Source: Streptomyces physcomitrii
Lineage (GTDB): Bacteria > Actinomycetota > Actinomycetes > Streptomycetales > Streptomycetaceae
DNA: 64,000 bases
Direction of reading: 5' to 3'
Assembly: GCF_012273655.1 (NCBI RefSeq)
Contig: NZ_JAAWWP010000022.1
Span: 1-64,000, forward strand
Part shown: piece after piece, positions 52,663 through 62,321 of the stretch
Position numbering within the stretch: position 1 is the stretch's first letter
Layout: each line of letters opens with the position of its first letter
The notes under the pieces: generated by a model
What the model saw: the letters and a program-made list of their open reading frames with translations, nothing else
Databases searched by the model: none
Told to the model about the DNA's origin: nothing
Position numbers and translations under genes: made by a program

Positions 52663-54868
52663 ACTGCACCACATGCCCCGGCACCTGCCCCGGCGCCTTC
52701 GCCCCCGCGGCGTCAGCCGGGGTCTCGGGCTCGCGGGCGACCGGGTGGCGCTGCCAGCCGTGGGCGCCGCGGGCCCGCAGCCAGTCGGTGGTCTCGTCGG
52801 CGGGCATGGCGGCGGCGACCAGCCAGCCCTGCACCGCGTCGCAGCCGAGGTCGCGCAGCCGCTCCCAGGTCTCGTCGTCCTCGACGCCCTCGGCGACCAC
52901 CAGCAGTCCGAGCGAGTGGGCGAGGTCGAGGGTGCAGCGGACGATCTCGGCGTCCTCGGCGTCGATGGCGAGCCGGGCCACGAAGGAGCGGTCGATCTTC
53001 AGCTCGCTGACCGGCAGCCGCCGCAGGTGGACCAGGGAGGAGTAGCCGGTGCCGAAGTCGTCCAGGGACATCTTGACGCCGTGCCCGGTGAGCCCGGCGA
53101 GGGTGTCGGCGGCGCGCTGCGGATCCTCCAGGAGGACGTGCTCGGTGATCTCCAGCTGGAGGGAGCCCGCGGGGACCCCGTGCCGGGCGAGCCGGGCGGC
53201 CACCGAGCCCGCGAAGCCGGGGGTGTGCACATCGCGCGGCGAGACGTTGACGGCGACGGGGACGAACAGGCCCTGGGCGCGCCAGGCGGCGACCTGGGCG
53301 AGGGCGGTGTCGAGCACGTACTCGGTGAGGTGCGGCATCAGGCCGGAGGACTCGGCGATGGCGATGAACTCGTCCGGGGGCACGCTCCCGCGCTCCGGGT
53401 GCACCCAGCGGACCAGCGCCTCAAGACCCGCCACCTGTCCGTCGAAGCGGACCTTGGGCTGGTAGTGCAGGGCGACTTCGCGGGCGTCGAGGGCGCGGCG
53501 CAGGTCGCCGAGGAGGCCGAGCCGGTCGGGGGTGTTGGAGTCCCGCTTGGACTCGTACACCTCGACGCCGGTGCGGTCGCGCTTGGCCTGGTACATGGCG
53601 ACGTCCGCCCGGCGCAGCAGTCCCTCCGCGTCGGCGGCGTGGTCCGGGAAGACGGCGAGCCCGGCGCTGGCCTCCAGGACGAGGGTGAGCCCGTCGAGGT
53701 CGAGCGGGGAGCCGAGGGCGGCGACGACGGAGCGGGCGATCCGGGTGGCGGAGGTGGTGGAGTCGGCGACCGGCAGCAGTACCGCGAACTCGTCGCCGCC
53801 GAGCCGGGCCGCCTCGGCGCCGCCGGGGAGCGCGAGCCGCAGCCGGTCGGCGATCTGGAGCAGCAGCCGGTCGCCGGCGAGGTGGCCGAGGGTGTCGTTG
53901 ACCGCGCGGAAGCGGTCCAGGTCGATGAGTAAGAGCGCGCTGCGGGCGCCGAGGCGTTCGGCCTCGTCGAGCGCGGCCCAGGTGCGTTCGAGCAGCCAGG
54001 CCCGGTTGGGGAGCCCGGTGAGCGGGTCGCGCAGTTGTTCCTCGGCGCGGGCGTGGGCGATCCACAGGGTGGAGTCGAGGGCGATCAGCGGGACGGCGAA
54101 CAGCGGCAGGAGCACGGGCCGGGCGACGGCGACCACGCAGATCAGCGGGGCGATGCCGAGCAGGGCGGTGGCGACGACGCCCTGCCGGGTCAGGGTGGCG
54201 CGCAGCGGGTTGGTGAGCTCTCCGCCGCCGGGCATCCGCACCGCCCACAGGATGCCGCGGGTGACGGCGAGGTAGGCGACCGCGACCAGGACGAGCAGCG
54301 GCACGGTCAGGGTGTCCCAGCCCGCGGGGTCCCAGGGGGTCTCGACGGCGGGCACCCGGCCGAAGGCCCACAGCAGCAGGCCGCCGACCGCGATGCCGAG
54401 GATGTCGGCCGCGCCCTGGACCAGGCTCTGGCCCCAGTGCTGGTGGCGGGCGAGGGCGACCAGGACGACCACCGCGAGGCTGACCATCCCGGCGGGCGCC
54501 CAGCCGTAGAGCAGGAGCACCGCGAGGGTGAGCGCGGCGCCCGAACCGGTCGCGCCCCACCAGCGGTTGCGGCCGAGGGCGACCCGGTGCCCGACGAGGG
54601 TGCCGGTGAGCACGGCGAGGGCCCAGCCGGTGGTGCCGCCGGGGAAGAGGGCGTGGCCGCCGTGGAAGGCGCGGAGGATTCCGGCGCCGAGGACGGCGGC
54701 GGCGAGCAGCAGGACCGCGAGCGGGAGTGCAGCGCGAAGTCCGGTGCGGGGTACGCCGGTTGACGCGGCGGATGGTCGGTAGGGCCCCTCGGTGCGCGGG
54801 TGGGGGCGTTCGGATTCCGGGCGGCGCCGCAGCCACGAGTACGGGGCGGCGCTCTCGGTGGGTTCCAT
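52661..54868 (-). CDS. rmdB: Membrane GGDEF-EAL protein, RmdB type
   Basis: 735 aa from ATG 54868. Six to eight hydrophobic segments (about residues 40-270), then GGDEF (AARLGGDEFAVLLPV, no RxxD site) and EAL. EAL is complete: GLEALVRWVHP, NVSPRD, LEITEHVLL, DDFGTGYSSL, KIDRSFV and AEGVEDDE. The order and position beside ligA match S. coelicolor RmdB, a c-di-GMP phosphodiesterase of development. Both domains keep their motifs, so cyclase activity cannot be excluded. It ends at tandem repeats and is divergent from nothing; its promoter region (54869-55070) holds a TTGACG. Confidence 0.88.
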   Translation of the reverse strand: MEPTESAAPYSWLRRRPESERPHPRTEGPYRPSAASTGVPRTGLRAALPLAVLLLAAAVLGAGILRAFHGGHALFPGGTTGWALAVLTGTLVGHRVALGRNRWWGATGSGAALTLAVLLLYGWAPAGMVSLAVVVLVALARHQHWGQSLVQGAADILGIAVGGLLLWAFGRVPAVETPWDPAGWDTLTVPLLVLVAVAYLAVTRGILWAVRMPGGGELTNPLRATLTRQGVVATALLGIAPLICVVAVARPVLLPLFAVPLIALDSTLWIAHARAEEQLRDPLTGLPNRAWLLERTWAALDEAERLGARSALLLIDLDRFRAVNDTLGHLAGDRLLLQIADRLRLALPGGAEAARLGGDEFAVLLPVADSTTSATRIARSVVAALGSPLDLDGLTLVLEASAGLAVFPDHAADAEGLLRRADVAMYQAKRDRTGVEVYESKRDSNTPDRLGLLGDLRRALDAREVALHYQPKVRFDGQVAGLEALVRWVHPERGSVPPDEFIAIAESSGLMPHLTEYVLDTALAQVAAWRAQGLFVPVAVNVSPRDVHTPGFAGSVAARLARHGVPAGSLQLEITEHVLLEDPQRAADTLAGLTGHGVKMSLDDFGTGYSSLVHLRRLPVSELKIDRSFVARLAIDAEDAEIVRCTLDLAHSLGLLVVAEGVEDDETWERLRDLGCDAVQGWLVAAAMPADETTDWLRARGAHGWQRHPVAREPETPADAAGAKAPGQVPGHVVQ

Positions 54869-55070
54869 TCCCGTCCCTCTCACAGCCGGCGGTGCCCTCG
54901 CCACACGGTCCGTTCGGGTCGGCGGCACCTGTCGGCGCGTCAGGGCTGCCCGGCCCAGCGTCTCACTTCCCGCCGCGCCAACGGAGCCACGGCAGGCGCA
55001 CACGTCAACAGTAGGCCTCCGAACGCATTCACGGGCAGCGGTCGCGGACGGTTGCCCGAATACAGTCCGG

Positions 55071-55106
55071 TCACCCGTATCACTCTGGTACGCGCGCTAC
55101 GGGTGA
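55071..55106. terminator. 9-bp inverted repeat downstream of ligA
   Basis: TCACCCGTA (55071-55079) and TACGGGTGA (55098-55106) are perfect inverted copies with an 18-bp centre, 22 nt past the ligA stop. It may end ligA or be an operator for rmdB. Confidence 0.5.
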
Positions 55107-55127
55107 CCTCCGACTGTGTGATTCCCC

Positions 55128-57317
55128 CTACTCCTCCGCGGGAAGCGCGGCCTCGGCCGCGGCTTTGGGCCCCTCGGTCAGCAGGACGGCGAATCCGGCC
55201 TCGTCGAGCACCGGGACCTTCAGCTGCATCGCCTTGTCGTACTTGGATCCCGGGCTGTCCCCGACGACCACGAAGGCGGTCTTCTTGGAGACGGATCCGG
55301 TCACCTTGGCGCCCTGTTCCTGGAGGGCTTCCTTGGCTCCGTCGCGGGTGTGCGAGGCCAGCGTGCCGGTGACCACCACGGTCAGGCCCGCCAGCGGGCG
55401 GGGGCCCTCCTCCTCGCCGGAGCCCTCCTCCTCCATCCGGACGCCTGCTTCGCGCCACTTGCGCAGGATCTCGCGGTGCCAGTCCTCGGCGAACCACTGC
55501 TTGAGCGAGGCGGCGATGATCCCGCCCACGCCCTCGGTGTCGGCCAGCTCCTCCTCGGTGGCCTGTTCGATACGGTCGATCGACCGGAACTCGCGGGCCA
55601 GCGCCTCCGCGGCGACCGGTCCGACGTGCCGGATGGAGAGTCCGGTCAGCACCCGGGCGAGCGGGCGGGCCTTGGCGGCGGCGATGTTCTCCAGCATGGC
55701 GAGGGCGTTCTTCTTCGCCTCGCCCTGCTGGTTGGCGAAGACCGTGACGACCTTCTCCTCGCCGGTCTTGGGGTCCCGCTTGGGCAGTCCGCTGTCCTGG
55801 TCGAGGACGTACGCCTTGATCGGGAGGAGCTGGTCGACGGTGAGGCCGAAGAGGTCGCCCTCGTCGGTGAGCGGCGGGGTGGCGGGCTCCAGGGGTCTGG
55901 TGAGCGCGGCCGCGGCGACATAGCCGAAGTGCTCGATGTCGAAGGACTTGCGGCCGCCGAGGTAGAACAGCCGCTCCCGCAACTGGGCGGGGCAGGTGCG
56001 GGCGTTGGGGCAGCGCAGGTCGACGTCGCCCTCCTTCATGGCCCGCAGCGCGGTGCCGCACTCGGGGCACTCGGCCGGCATCACGAAGGCGTGCTCGCTG
56101 CCGTCCCGCAGGTCGGCGACCGGCCCGAGGATCTCCGGGATGACGTCACCGGCCTTGCGCAGCACCACGGTGTCGCCGATCAGTACGCCCTTGGCCTTGA
56201 CGACGTCCTGGTTGTGCAGGGTGGCGAACTCGACCTCGGAGCCCGCCACGGTGACCGGCTCGACCTGCGCGTAGGGCGTCACGCGCCCGGTGCGGCCGAC
56301 CCCCACCCGGATGTTGACCAGCTTGGTGTTGACCTCCTCCGGCGCGTACTTCCAGGCGATGGCCCAGCGCGGGGCGCGGGAGGTGGAGCCGAGGCGGCCC
56401 TGGAGCGGGATCTCGTCGAGCTTGACGACGACGCCGTCGATCTCGTGCTCCACGGAGTGCCGGTTCTCCCCGAAGTGGGCGATGAACTCCCGCACTCCGT
56501 CGAGGGAGTCGACGACCTTGTTGTGCCGGGCGGTGGGCAGCCCCCACTCGTGGAGCAGCGCGTAGGCCTCGGACAGGCGGGTCAGCTCCAGGCCCTCGTG
56601 GGCGCCGATGCCGTGCACCACCATGTGCAGCGGGAGGGTGGCGGTCACCCTCGGGTCCTTCTGGCGCAGCGAGCCGGAGGCGGAGTTGCGCGGGTTGGCG
56701 TAGGGCTTCTCGCCCGCCTCGACCCGGCGGGCGTTCAGCTCCTGGAAGGCCTCCATCGGGAAGTAGACCTCGCCGCGGATCTCCACCAGGTCGGGGACGC
56801 GCTCGCCGTGCAGGCGGTGCGGGATCTCCGCGATGGTGCGCACATTGGGGGTGATGTCCTCGCCGGTGCGGCCGTCGCCGCGGGTGGCCGCCCGGGTGAG
56901 CCTGCCCCCTTCGTAGGTGAGGTTGACCGCGAGCCCGTCGACCTTCAGCTCGCACAGGAAGTGGTGCGCGCCGCCCTCCAGGTCCTTGGCCACGCGCTCG
57001 GCCCAGGTGGCGAGTTCGGCATCGTCGAAGGCGTTGTCCAGGGAGAGCATGCGCCGGCGGTGCTGGACCGCGGTCAGCTCGGTCTCGTAGGCGCCGGAGA
57101 CCTTCTGGGTCGGGGAGTCGGGGGTGCGCAGACCCGGGTGCTCCTCCTCCAGGGCCTCCAGGCGGCGCATCAGGGTATCGAACTCCGCGTCGGAGACGAC
57201 GGGCTGGTCCTTTACGTAGTACCGGAAGCGGTGCTCCTCGATCTGCTCGGCGAGCTGCGCGTGCTGCTCCCGTGCCTCGGCGGGCACATCCATGGGCTGT
57301 GCTTGCTGGCCGGCCAC
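55128..57317 (-). CDS. ligA: NAD-dependent DNA ligase
   Basis: 729 aa from GTG 57317 (then AGQQAQPMDV) with GGGAGG 9 nt upstream. Adenylation domain with catalytic lysine in CELKVDGLAVNLTY (residue about 124), OB-fold, zinc finger CPECG...CPNARTCPAQ, helix-hairpin-helix and C-terminal BRCT (GLTVVVTGTLASHTRDGAKE). It seals nicks in replication and repair. The 30 acidic residues between the HhH and BRCT domains are typical here. Confidence 0.97.
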   Translation of the reverse strand: MAGQQAQPMDVPAEAREQHAQLAEQIEEHRFRYYVKDQPVVSDAEFDTLMRRLEALEEEHPGLRTPDSPTQKVSGAYETELTAVQHRRRMLSLDNAFDDAELATWAERVAKDLEGGAHHFLCELKVDGLAVNLTYEGGRLTRAATRGDGRTGEDITPNVRTIAEIPHRLHGERVPDLVEIRGEVYFPMEAFQELNARRVEAGEKPYANPRNSASGSLRQKDPRVTATLPLHMVVHGIGAHEGLELTRLSEAYALLHEWGLPTARHNKVVDSLDGVREFIAHFGENRHSVEHEIDGVVVKLDEIPLQGRLGSTSRAPRWAIAWKYAPEEVNTKLVNIRVGVGRTGRVTPYAQVEPVTVAGSEVEFATLHNQDVVKAKGVLIGDTVVLRKAGDVIPEILGPVADLRDGSEHAFVMPAECPECGTALRAMKEGDVDLRCPNARTCPAQLRERLFYLGGRKSFDIEHFGYVAAAALTRPLEPATPPLTDEGDLFGLTVDQLLPIKAYVLDQDSGLPKRDPKTGEEKVVTVFANQQGEAKKNALAMLENIAAAKARPLARVLTGLSIRHVGPVAAEALAREFRSIDRIEQATEEELADTEGVGGIIAASLKQWFAEDWHREILRKWREAGVRMEEEGSGEEEGPRPLAGLTVVVTGTLASHTRDGAKEALQEQGAKVTGSVSKKTAFVVVGDSPGSKYDKAMQLKVPVLDEAGFAVLLTEGPKAAAEAALPAEE

Positions 57318-57332
57318 CGTCTAGTCCTCCCG

Positions 57333-58376
57333 TTACTCAGGGTTGTCCGCGAGAGATCTCGCCGCCCGGACGCAGTGGGCGAGCGCCTGGCGCGCGTACG
57401 CCGGGGAGGCCCCCGCGAGTCCGCAGGCGGGGGTCACCACGACGGCGCGCGCGAGCAGGCCCGGGTCGAGCCCCAGCCTGCGCCACAACGTCCTGACCCC
57501 CCTGACGCTACCGGCCGGGTCTGACAATGCGGTCGCCCCGGACTCCGACACGGGCCCCTGCGCGGGCACCACCCCGGCGAGGAGCCGGGTGCCGCTCTCG
57601 ACCGCCTCACCGAGCGTCTCGTCGTCACGTTCGGTGAGCAGGGCGGCGTCGAAGGAGACGGCGGCGGCGCCCGCGCGGCGCAGCAGCGCGAAGGGGACGT
57701 CCGGCGCGCAGGAGTGCACCGCCACCCGCCCCGGGGTGTGGACGCCGATCACCTCGCGCAGGGTGCCCTCGACCAGCTGGCGGTCGACCGCGCGGTGGGT
57801 GCGGTAGCCGCTCGCGGTACGCACCTGCCCGCGCAGCACCGCGGTCAGCGAGGGCTCGTCGAGCTGGAGCACCAACTCGGCGCCGGGGACGCGGCGTCGC
57901 ACCTCCGCGAGGTGGCCGCGCAGCCCCTCGGCGAGGGAGGCCGCGAGGTCCCGGCAGGCGCCGGGGTCGGAGAGCGCCGCCTCGCCGCCGCGCAGCTCCA
58001 GGGCGGCGGCCAGCGTCCAGGGCCCGACGGCCTGCACCTTCAGCGGCCCCTGGTAGCCCTGGGTGAACTCCTCCAGGGCGTCGAGGTCCTCGCCGAGCCA
58101 GGAGCGGGCCCGGCGGGTGTCGGCGCCGGGGTGGTCACCGATCCGCCAGCCGCTCGGCTCGACCCGGGCGTACAGCTCGACCAGGAGGCCCGCGGTCCGG
58201 CCGATCATGTCGGCTCCGGGGCCCCGGGCGGGCAGTTCGGGCAGGTGCGGCATGCCCCGGCCGGACTCGAAACTACCGGTCACGGTCTTGGCCGCCTCCC
58301 GGGCGTCGCCGCCGGGCAGGGATCCGATGCCGGTGGCGGGGACCACCGGGAACTCGTTCTTCTCGCTCACGCTCAC
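57333..58376 (-). CDS. MetE-like (cobalamin-independent methionine synthase core) protein
   Basis: 347 aa from GTG 58376 (then SVSEKNEFPVV); a second GTG at 58370 is equally possible. Only the C-terminal MetE/UroD-like barrel is present: ATGIGSLPG start, LQLDEPSLTAV, zinc ligands VHSCAPDVPF and TPACGLAG. Short core MetE proteins of this kind exist in actinobacteria and archaea and need another methyl donor; the donor is unknown. It lies 15 bp from ligA and 23 bp from the SDR gene. Confidence 0.82.
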   Translation of the reverse strand: MSVSEKNEFPVVPATGIGSLPGGDAREAAKTVTGSFESGRGMPHLPELPARGPGADMIGRTAGLLVELYARVEPSGWRIGDHPGADTRRARSWLGEDLDALEEFTQGYQGPLKVQAVGPWTLAAALELRGGEAALSDPGACRDLAASLAEGLRGHLAEVRRRVPGAELVLQLDEPSLTAVLRGQVRTASGYRTHRAVDRQLVEGTLREVIGVHTPGRVAVHSCAPDVPFALLRRAGAAAVSFDAALLTERDDETLGEAVESGTRLLAGVVPAQGPVSESGATALSDPAGSVRGVRTLWRRLGLDPGLLARAVVVTPACGLAGASPAYARQALAHCVRAARSLADNPE

Positions 58377-58399
58377 GCCCGAAGCGTACGTAACCCCGC

Positions 58400-59089
58400 T
58401 CAGCGCCCGGGCCGCACCGTCAGGTCGTTGACCTCGGCGTCGCGCGGCAGGTCGAGGGCGGCGAGCACCGCGGTGGCCACCGACTCGGGGTCGATCCAGC
58501 GGGCGGGGTCGTACTCCTTGCCCTCCTGCTGGTGGACCTTGGCCTGCATGGGGCTCGCGGTGCGCCCCGGGTAGACGGAGGTGACGCGCACCCCGTTGCC
58601 GTGCTCCTCGCCGCGCAGCGAGTCGGCGAGGGCCTTGAGGCCGTGCTTGGAGGCGGCGTAGGCGGACCAGTCGGGGTGGGCGTTGAGTCCCGCCCCGGAG
58701 TTGACGAAGACCACCTGGCCCTGGGCGAGGCGGAGTTGGGGCAGGAAGTGCCGGGTGAGCTCGGCGGGGGCGATGAGGTTGACGTTGAGCTGGTGGCGCC
58801 AGGTCCTGGGGGTGAGTTCGCCGACCGGGCCGAGGTCGACGACGCCCGCGACATGCAGCAGGGAGTCGACGCGGTCGGGCAGCGACTGGTGCGAGAAGGC
58901 CCAGGACAGCTTGTCGGGGTCGGCCAGGTCCCCGACCAGGGTGCGGGCCCCCGGGTGCGCGGCGGCGAGTTCCTTGGCGCGGCCCGCGTCCCGGGCGAGC
59001 AGGACGAGGTCGTCGCCCCGCGCGTGCAGGCGGCGGGCGAGGGCGGCGCCGATGCCGGAACCGGCGCCGGTGATCACATGAGTAGGCAT
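58400..59089 (-). CDS. Short-chain dehydrogenase/reductase
   Basis: 229 aa from ATG 59089. Classical SDR signs: nucleotide motif THVITGAGSGIGAALARRL, LLHVAGVVD, and the active site FVNSGAGLNA with YAASKHGLKAL. No substrate is known. It precedes the MetE-like gene by 23 bp and probably shares its transcript. Confidence 0.9.
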   Translation of the reverse strand: MPTHVITGAGSGIGAALARRLHARGDDLVLLARDAGRAKELAAAHPGARTLVGDLADPDKLSWAFSHQSLPDRVDSLLHVAGVVDLGPVGELTPRTWRHQLNVNLIAPAELTRHFLPQLRLAQGQVVFVNSGAGLNAHPDWSAYAASKHGLKALADSLRGEEHGNGVRVTSVYPGRTASPMQAKVHQQEGKEYDPARWIDPESVATAVLAALDLPRDAEVNDLTVRPGR

Positions 59090-59162
59090 GGGGCCATGCT
59101 CGCACCCGGCGCGCGCGGACCCGCCCTCCCTTCCGCCGGGCCCGCGGCGGGGGCAGCCGCCG

Positions 59163-59702
59163 TCACTGCTGCCCCGCCCCTTCCTCCAGGTAGGCGAGGG
59201 CGCCGACCGGTTCCTCGGCGAAGAAGACCAGCTCGGTCAGCGGCCGGTGCAGGAAGCCCTCCTGGTCCATGCGCAGGAACTGCTCGCGCAGCCCGTCGTA
59301 GAAGCCCGCGGAGTTGAGCAGGACCACCGGCTTGTCGTGGTGGCCGTGCTTCTTGAGTTCGAGTATGTCGGTGGCCTCGTCGAGGGTGCCCATCCCGCCG
59401 ACCATGATCACCACGGCGTCGGCCTTGGCCAGCAGCAGCGCCTTGCGCTCGGCGAGGTCGCGGGCGATCACCATCTCGTCCACGCCGGTACGCGCCTTGG
59501 CGGAGAGGAATTCGACGCTGACGCCGACCAGGCGGCCGCCCTCGGAGGCGGCCGCGTCGGCGACCACCTTCATCAGGCCGCTGTCGGAGCCGCCCCAGAC
59601 CAGGGTGTGCCCGCCGCGGGCGAGCAGTTCGCCGAACTCGCGGGCCGGGCCGGTGTACCGCTCGTCGAGGTCGGCGGCGGAGAGGAAGACGCAGATGTTC
59701 AT
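59163..59702 (-). CDS. LOG/TIGR00730-family protein (nucleotide 5'-monophosphate phosphoribohydrolase type)
   Basis: 179 aa from ATG 59702 (MNICVFLSAADLD); a GTG two codons earlier has no better signal. The family site normally PGGxGTxxE reads VGGMGTLDEATDI here, keeping the GG, GT and Glu residues but not the proline; LVWGGSDSGLMKVVADAA is the other conserved segment. Members cut N6-modified AMP or other nucleotide 5'-monophosphates. Function is by family. Confidence 0.85.
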   Translation of the reverse strand: MNICVFLSAADLDERYTGPAREFGELLARGGHTLVWGGSDSGLMKVVADAAASEGGRLVGVSVEFLSAKARTGVDEMVIARDLAERKALLLAKADAVVIMVGGMGTLDEATDILELKKHGHHDKPVVLLNSAGFYDGLREQFLRMDQEGFLHRPLTELVFFAEEPVGALAYLEEGAGQQ

Positions 59703-59744
59703 GGGCACACCGTACGAGCAGGTGCCGACAGACGGCAGGGACCC

Positions 59745-59789
59745 CGTACCGCCTGTGGAAAACTCTCCTCGTACCGCCTGTGGACAACT
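59745..59789. repeat. Direct repeat with two DnaA-box-like sites
   Basis: CGTACCGCCTGTGGAAAACT (59745-59764) and the same with one change (59770-59789) lie 25 bp apart. Each contains a DnaA box on the minus strand: TTTTCCACA (59762-59754) and TTGTCCACA (59787-59779); the second is the consensus of Streptomyces. The 59709-59957 gap has no gene otherwise. Confidence 0.6.
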
Positions 59790-59957
59790 TTCCGCAGCCC
59801 CCGCCCGCCCCGCGGAAGGTCAGGAGCAGAAGGTCAGGAAAGCCGCGCCGAGGACAGGAAAAGGTCCGAGGGCCGACAGGCCGGGCCGGAACGGGAAGCT
59901 CCGCCGGGTCCCGGGTGCTCTACTGTCCACGAACACCCGACAGCGAAGGGCATCGCC

Positions 59958-60281
59958 GTGAGCGACGGACATACGATCACCATCGAGCAGGGCACCGAGC
60001 ACGTCCGCGTGGTGCACGACGGGCAGGTGCTCGCCGAGAGCACCCGTCCGCTGGTGCTGAAGGAGACGGGCTGCCCGCCGCGGTTCTATCTGCCGCCCGA
60101 GGATGTGCGCACCGACCTCCTCGAAGCCTCCGACAGCCACTCCGTCTGCCCCTTCAAGGGCACCGCCTCCTACTGGTCGCTGCCGGGCGGCAAGGACGAG
60201 GTGTGGGGGTACCCGGAGCCGCTGGCCGAGGTCGCGGCGATCAAGGACCACTACTGCTTCTACGAGGTCCAGGTGGTCTGA
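59958..60281 (+). CDS. DUF427 domain protein
   Basis: 107 aa from GTG 59958 (then SDGHTITIEQGTEHVRV) with GAAGGG 7 nt upstream. The whole protein is one DUF427 beta-rich domain: VLAESTRPLVLKETGCPPRF, the family signature VCPFKGTASYWSL and the C-terminal DHYCFYEVQV. Role unknown. It ends before the terminator at 60300. Confidence 0.88.
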   Translation: MSDGHTITIEQGTEHVRVVHDGQVLAESTRPLVLKETGCPPRFYLPPEDVRTDLLEASDSHSVCPFKGTASYWSLPGGKDEVWGYPEPLAEVAAIKDHYCFYEVQVV

Positions 60282-60299
60282 CCACCGCCCCGGATCCTG

Positions 60300-60338
60300 G
60301 TGCCGGGCGTCCGCGAACTCCTCGCGGGCGCCCGGCAC
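60300..60338 (+). terminator. Terminator after the DUF427 gene
   Basis: 60300-60316 and 60322-60338 pair over 17 bp with one G-U wobble around a 5-nt loop. The rest of the gap up to 60604 shows only promoter-like sequence for the protease. Confidence 0.85.
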
Positions 60339-60604
60339 TTGCGTCTCCCCGGGCTCCGGTGCACCCGGGTCGCGTACCGCCTCTTCTGTTACAGCGGTCC
60401 GTGCGTCCCGTGTCGCCGTGTTGAGCGATGTTGTCCGTCATATGAACAAGCACGGGGCCAAGGGGACAGGGGATACGAGAGCAGGCAAATGGGGCGTGAC
60501 ATGTGCGCGGCGGAGTGCGAGCGTCCTCGGCAGGCAAGGCACGACACCTTGCCAGGCGGGCGGCCAGGCCGCCCAACTCCCCACACCCCACAGGAGATTC
60601 CCCC

Positions 60605-62194
60605 ATGTCTTCGCTCCCCCGGATCCCCGGACGCAGAAACCGGCGGCTGGCCCTCGCGGGCGGTGCGGCCACCGTCGCCGCGGCGCTCCTCGCGGTCGGC
60701 GCCGCCTCCACCGCCGGTGCCGCCCCCGAGCAGAACACCGACACCTCGCTGACCGGCACCGCCCGCTCGCTCGGCCTCGGCGCCAAGGAGAAGCTGGTCG
60801 TCAAGGACGTCGTCAAGGACAAGGACGGCACCGTCCACACCCGCTACGAGCGCACCTACGCCGGGCTGCCCGTCCTCGGCGGCGACCTGGTCGTGCACCG
60901 CGCGAAGGGCGGCAAGGTCGAGGGCGTCACCAAGGCGGCCGAGGCCAGCATCAAGCTCGCCTCGCTGAGCCCGAAGCTCGCCCCGCACACCGCGCGTTCG
61001 GCGGCGCTCAAGGCGGCCGCGGCCGCCGAGGCGAAGAAGCCCACCACCGAGCAGGCCCCGCGCAAGGTCGTCTGGGCCGCCTCCGGCAAGCCCGTCCTCG
61101 CCTACGAGACGGTCGTCGGCGGCGTCCAGGAGGACGGCACCCCCAGCCGTCTGCACGTCATCACCGACGCCGGCACCGGCAAGAAGCTGTACGAGTTCCA
61201 GGACATCAAGAACGGCAGCGGCACCAGCCAGTACAGCGGCAAGGTCGAGGTCGGCAGCACGAAGTCCGACCAGGGCTTCGAGCTGGTGGACGGCGAGCGC
61301 GGCGGCCACGAGACCCGCGACCTGGACAACGCCGAGAGCGGCGAGGGCACGATCCTCACCGACGAGGACGACGACTGGGGCGACGGCACGCCCGAGAACA
61401 AGCAGACCGCCGGGGTGGACGCCGCCTACGGCTTCGCCCAGACCTCGGACTTCTACAAGGACGTCCTCGGCCGCGACGGCATCCGCGACGACGGCAAGGC
61501 GCCCACCTCGCACGTCCACTTCGGCACGGACTACGTCAACGCCTTCTGGGACCCGCAGACCTTCTCCATCTACTACGGCGACGGCGAGGGCGGCAAGAAG
61601 CCGCTGAACCAGCTGGACGTGGCCGGCCACGAGTTCAGCCACGGCGTGACCGAGGCGACCGCGGGCCTGGAGTACAGCGGGGAGTCCGGCGGCCTGAACG
61701 AGGCCACCTCCGACATCTTCGGCACCGCGATCGAGTTCCACGCGGACAACGCCGAGGACCCGGGCGACTACCTGCTCGGCGAGAAGATCGACATCAACGG
61801 CGACGGCACCCCGCTGCGCTACCAGGACAAGCCCAGCAAGGACGGCGCCTCGGCGGACTACTGGGACGAGAACACCGGCGACCTCGACGTGCACTACTCC
61901 TCCGGTGTCGCCAACCACTTCTTCTACCTGCTCTCCGAGGGCAGCGGCGCCAAGGAGATCAACGGCGTCGAGTACGACAGCCCGACCGCCGACGGCAGCA
62001 CGGTCGAGGGCATCGGCAGGGACAAGGCGGTGCAGATCTGGTACAAGGCGCTGACCTCGTACTTCACCTCCACCACCGACTACGCGGGCGCCCGTGAGGG
62101 CACGCTGAAGGCCGCCGCCGACCTCTACGGCGAGGGCAGCCCGGAGACCGAGGCCGTGGCCGCCGCCTGGACGGGGGTGAACGTCAAGGGCTGA
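60605..62194 (+). CDS. Secreted M4 (thermolysin-type) metalloprotease
   Basis: 529 aa from ATG 60605 with AGGAG 8 nt upstream. Signal peptide (1-39), FTP and PepSY propeptide regions (about 50-205), then the M4 domain. Zinc site: HEFSH in VAGHEFSHGVTEA with the third ligand in SGGLNEATSDIFG; the active-site His in DVHYSSGVANHFFYLL. No C-terminal extra domain. It is exported as a proenzyme for extracellular protein digestion. Single gene, with a hairpin after it. Confidence 0.94.
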   Translation: MSSLPRIPGRRNRRLALAGGAATVAAALLAVGAASTAGAAPEQNTDTSLTGTARSLGLGAKEKLVVKDVVKDKDGTVHTRYERTYAGLPVLGGDLVVHRAKGGKVEGVTKAAEASIKLASLSPKLAPHTARSAALKAAAAAEAKKPTTEQAPRKVVWAASGKPVLAYETVVGGVQEDGTPSRLHVITDAGTGKKLYEFQDIKNGSGTSQYSGKVEVGSTKSDQGFELVDGERGGHETRDLDNAESGEGTILTDEDDDWGDGTPENKQTAGVDAAYGFAQTSDFYKDVLGRDGIRDDGKAPTSHVHFGTDYVNAFWDPQTFSIYYGDGEGGKKPLNQLDVAGHEFSHGVTEATAGLEYSGESGGLNEATSDIFGTAIEFHADNAEDPGDYLLGEKIDINGDGTPLRYQDKPSKDGASADYWDENTGDLDVHYSSGVANHFFYLLSEGSGAKEINGVEYDSPTADGSTVEGIGRDKAVQIWYKALTSYFTSTTDYAGAREGTLKAAADLYGEGSPETEAVAAAWTGVNVKG

Positions 62195-62233
62195 CCCTTG
62201 CGATGAGCGCCGTTCCTTGAGTGGGGGTTCGGC

Positions 62234-62266
62234 GGGGCGGTGTCCGGCGGTGCCGGGCACCGCCCC
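62234..62266 (+). terminator. Terminator after the M4 protease
   Basis: GGGGCGGTG (62234-62242) and CACCGCCCC (62258-62266) pair perfectly over 9 bp; the 15-nt centre can add CCGG/CCGG pairing. Confidence 0.75.
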
Positions 62267-62321
62267 ATCGCGTTCGGCGTCCAGCGCACCCGAACAGCCG
62301 CCTCCCGCAGGGGAGTTCGGC

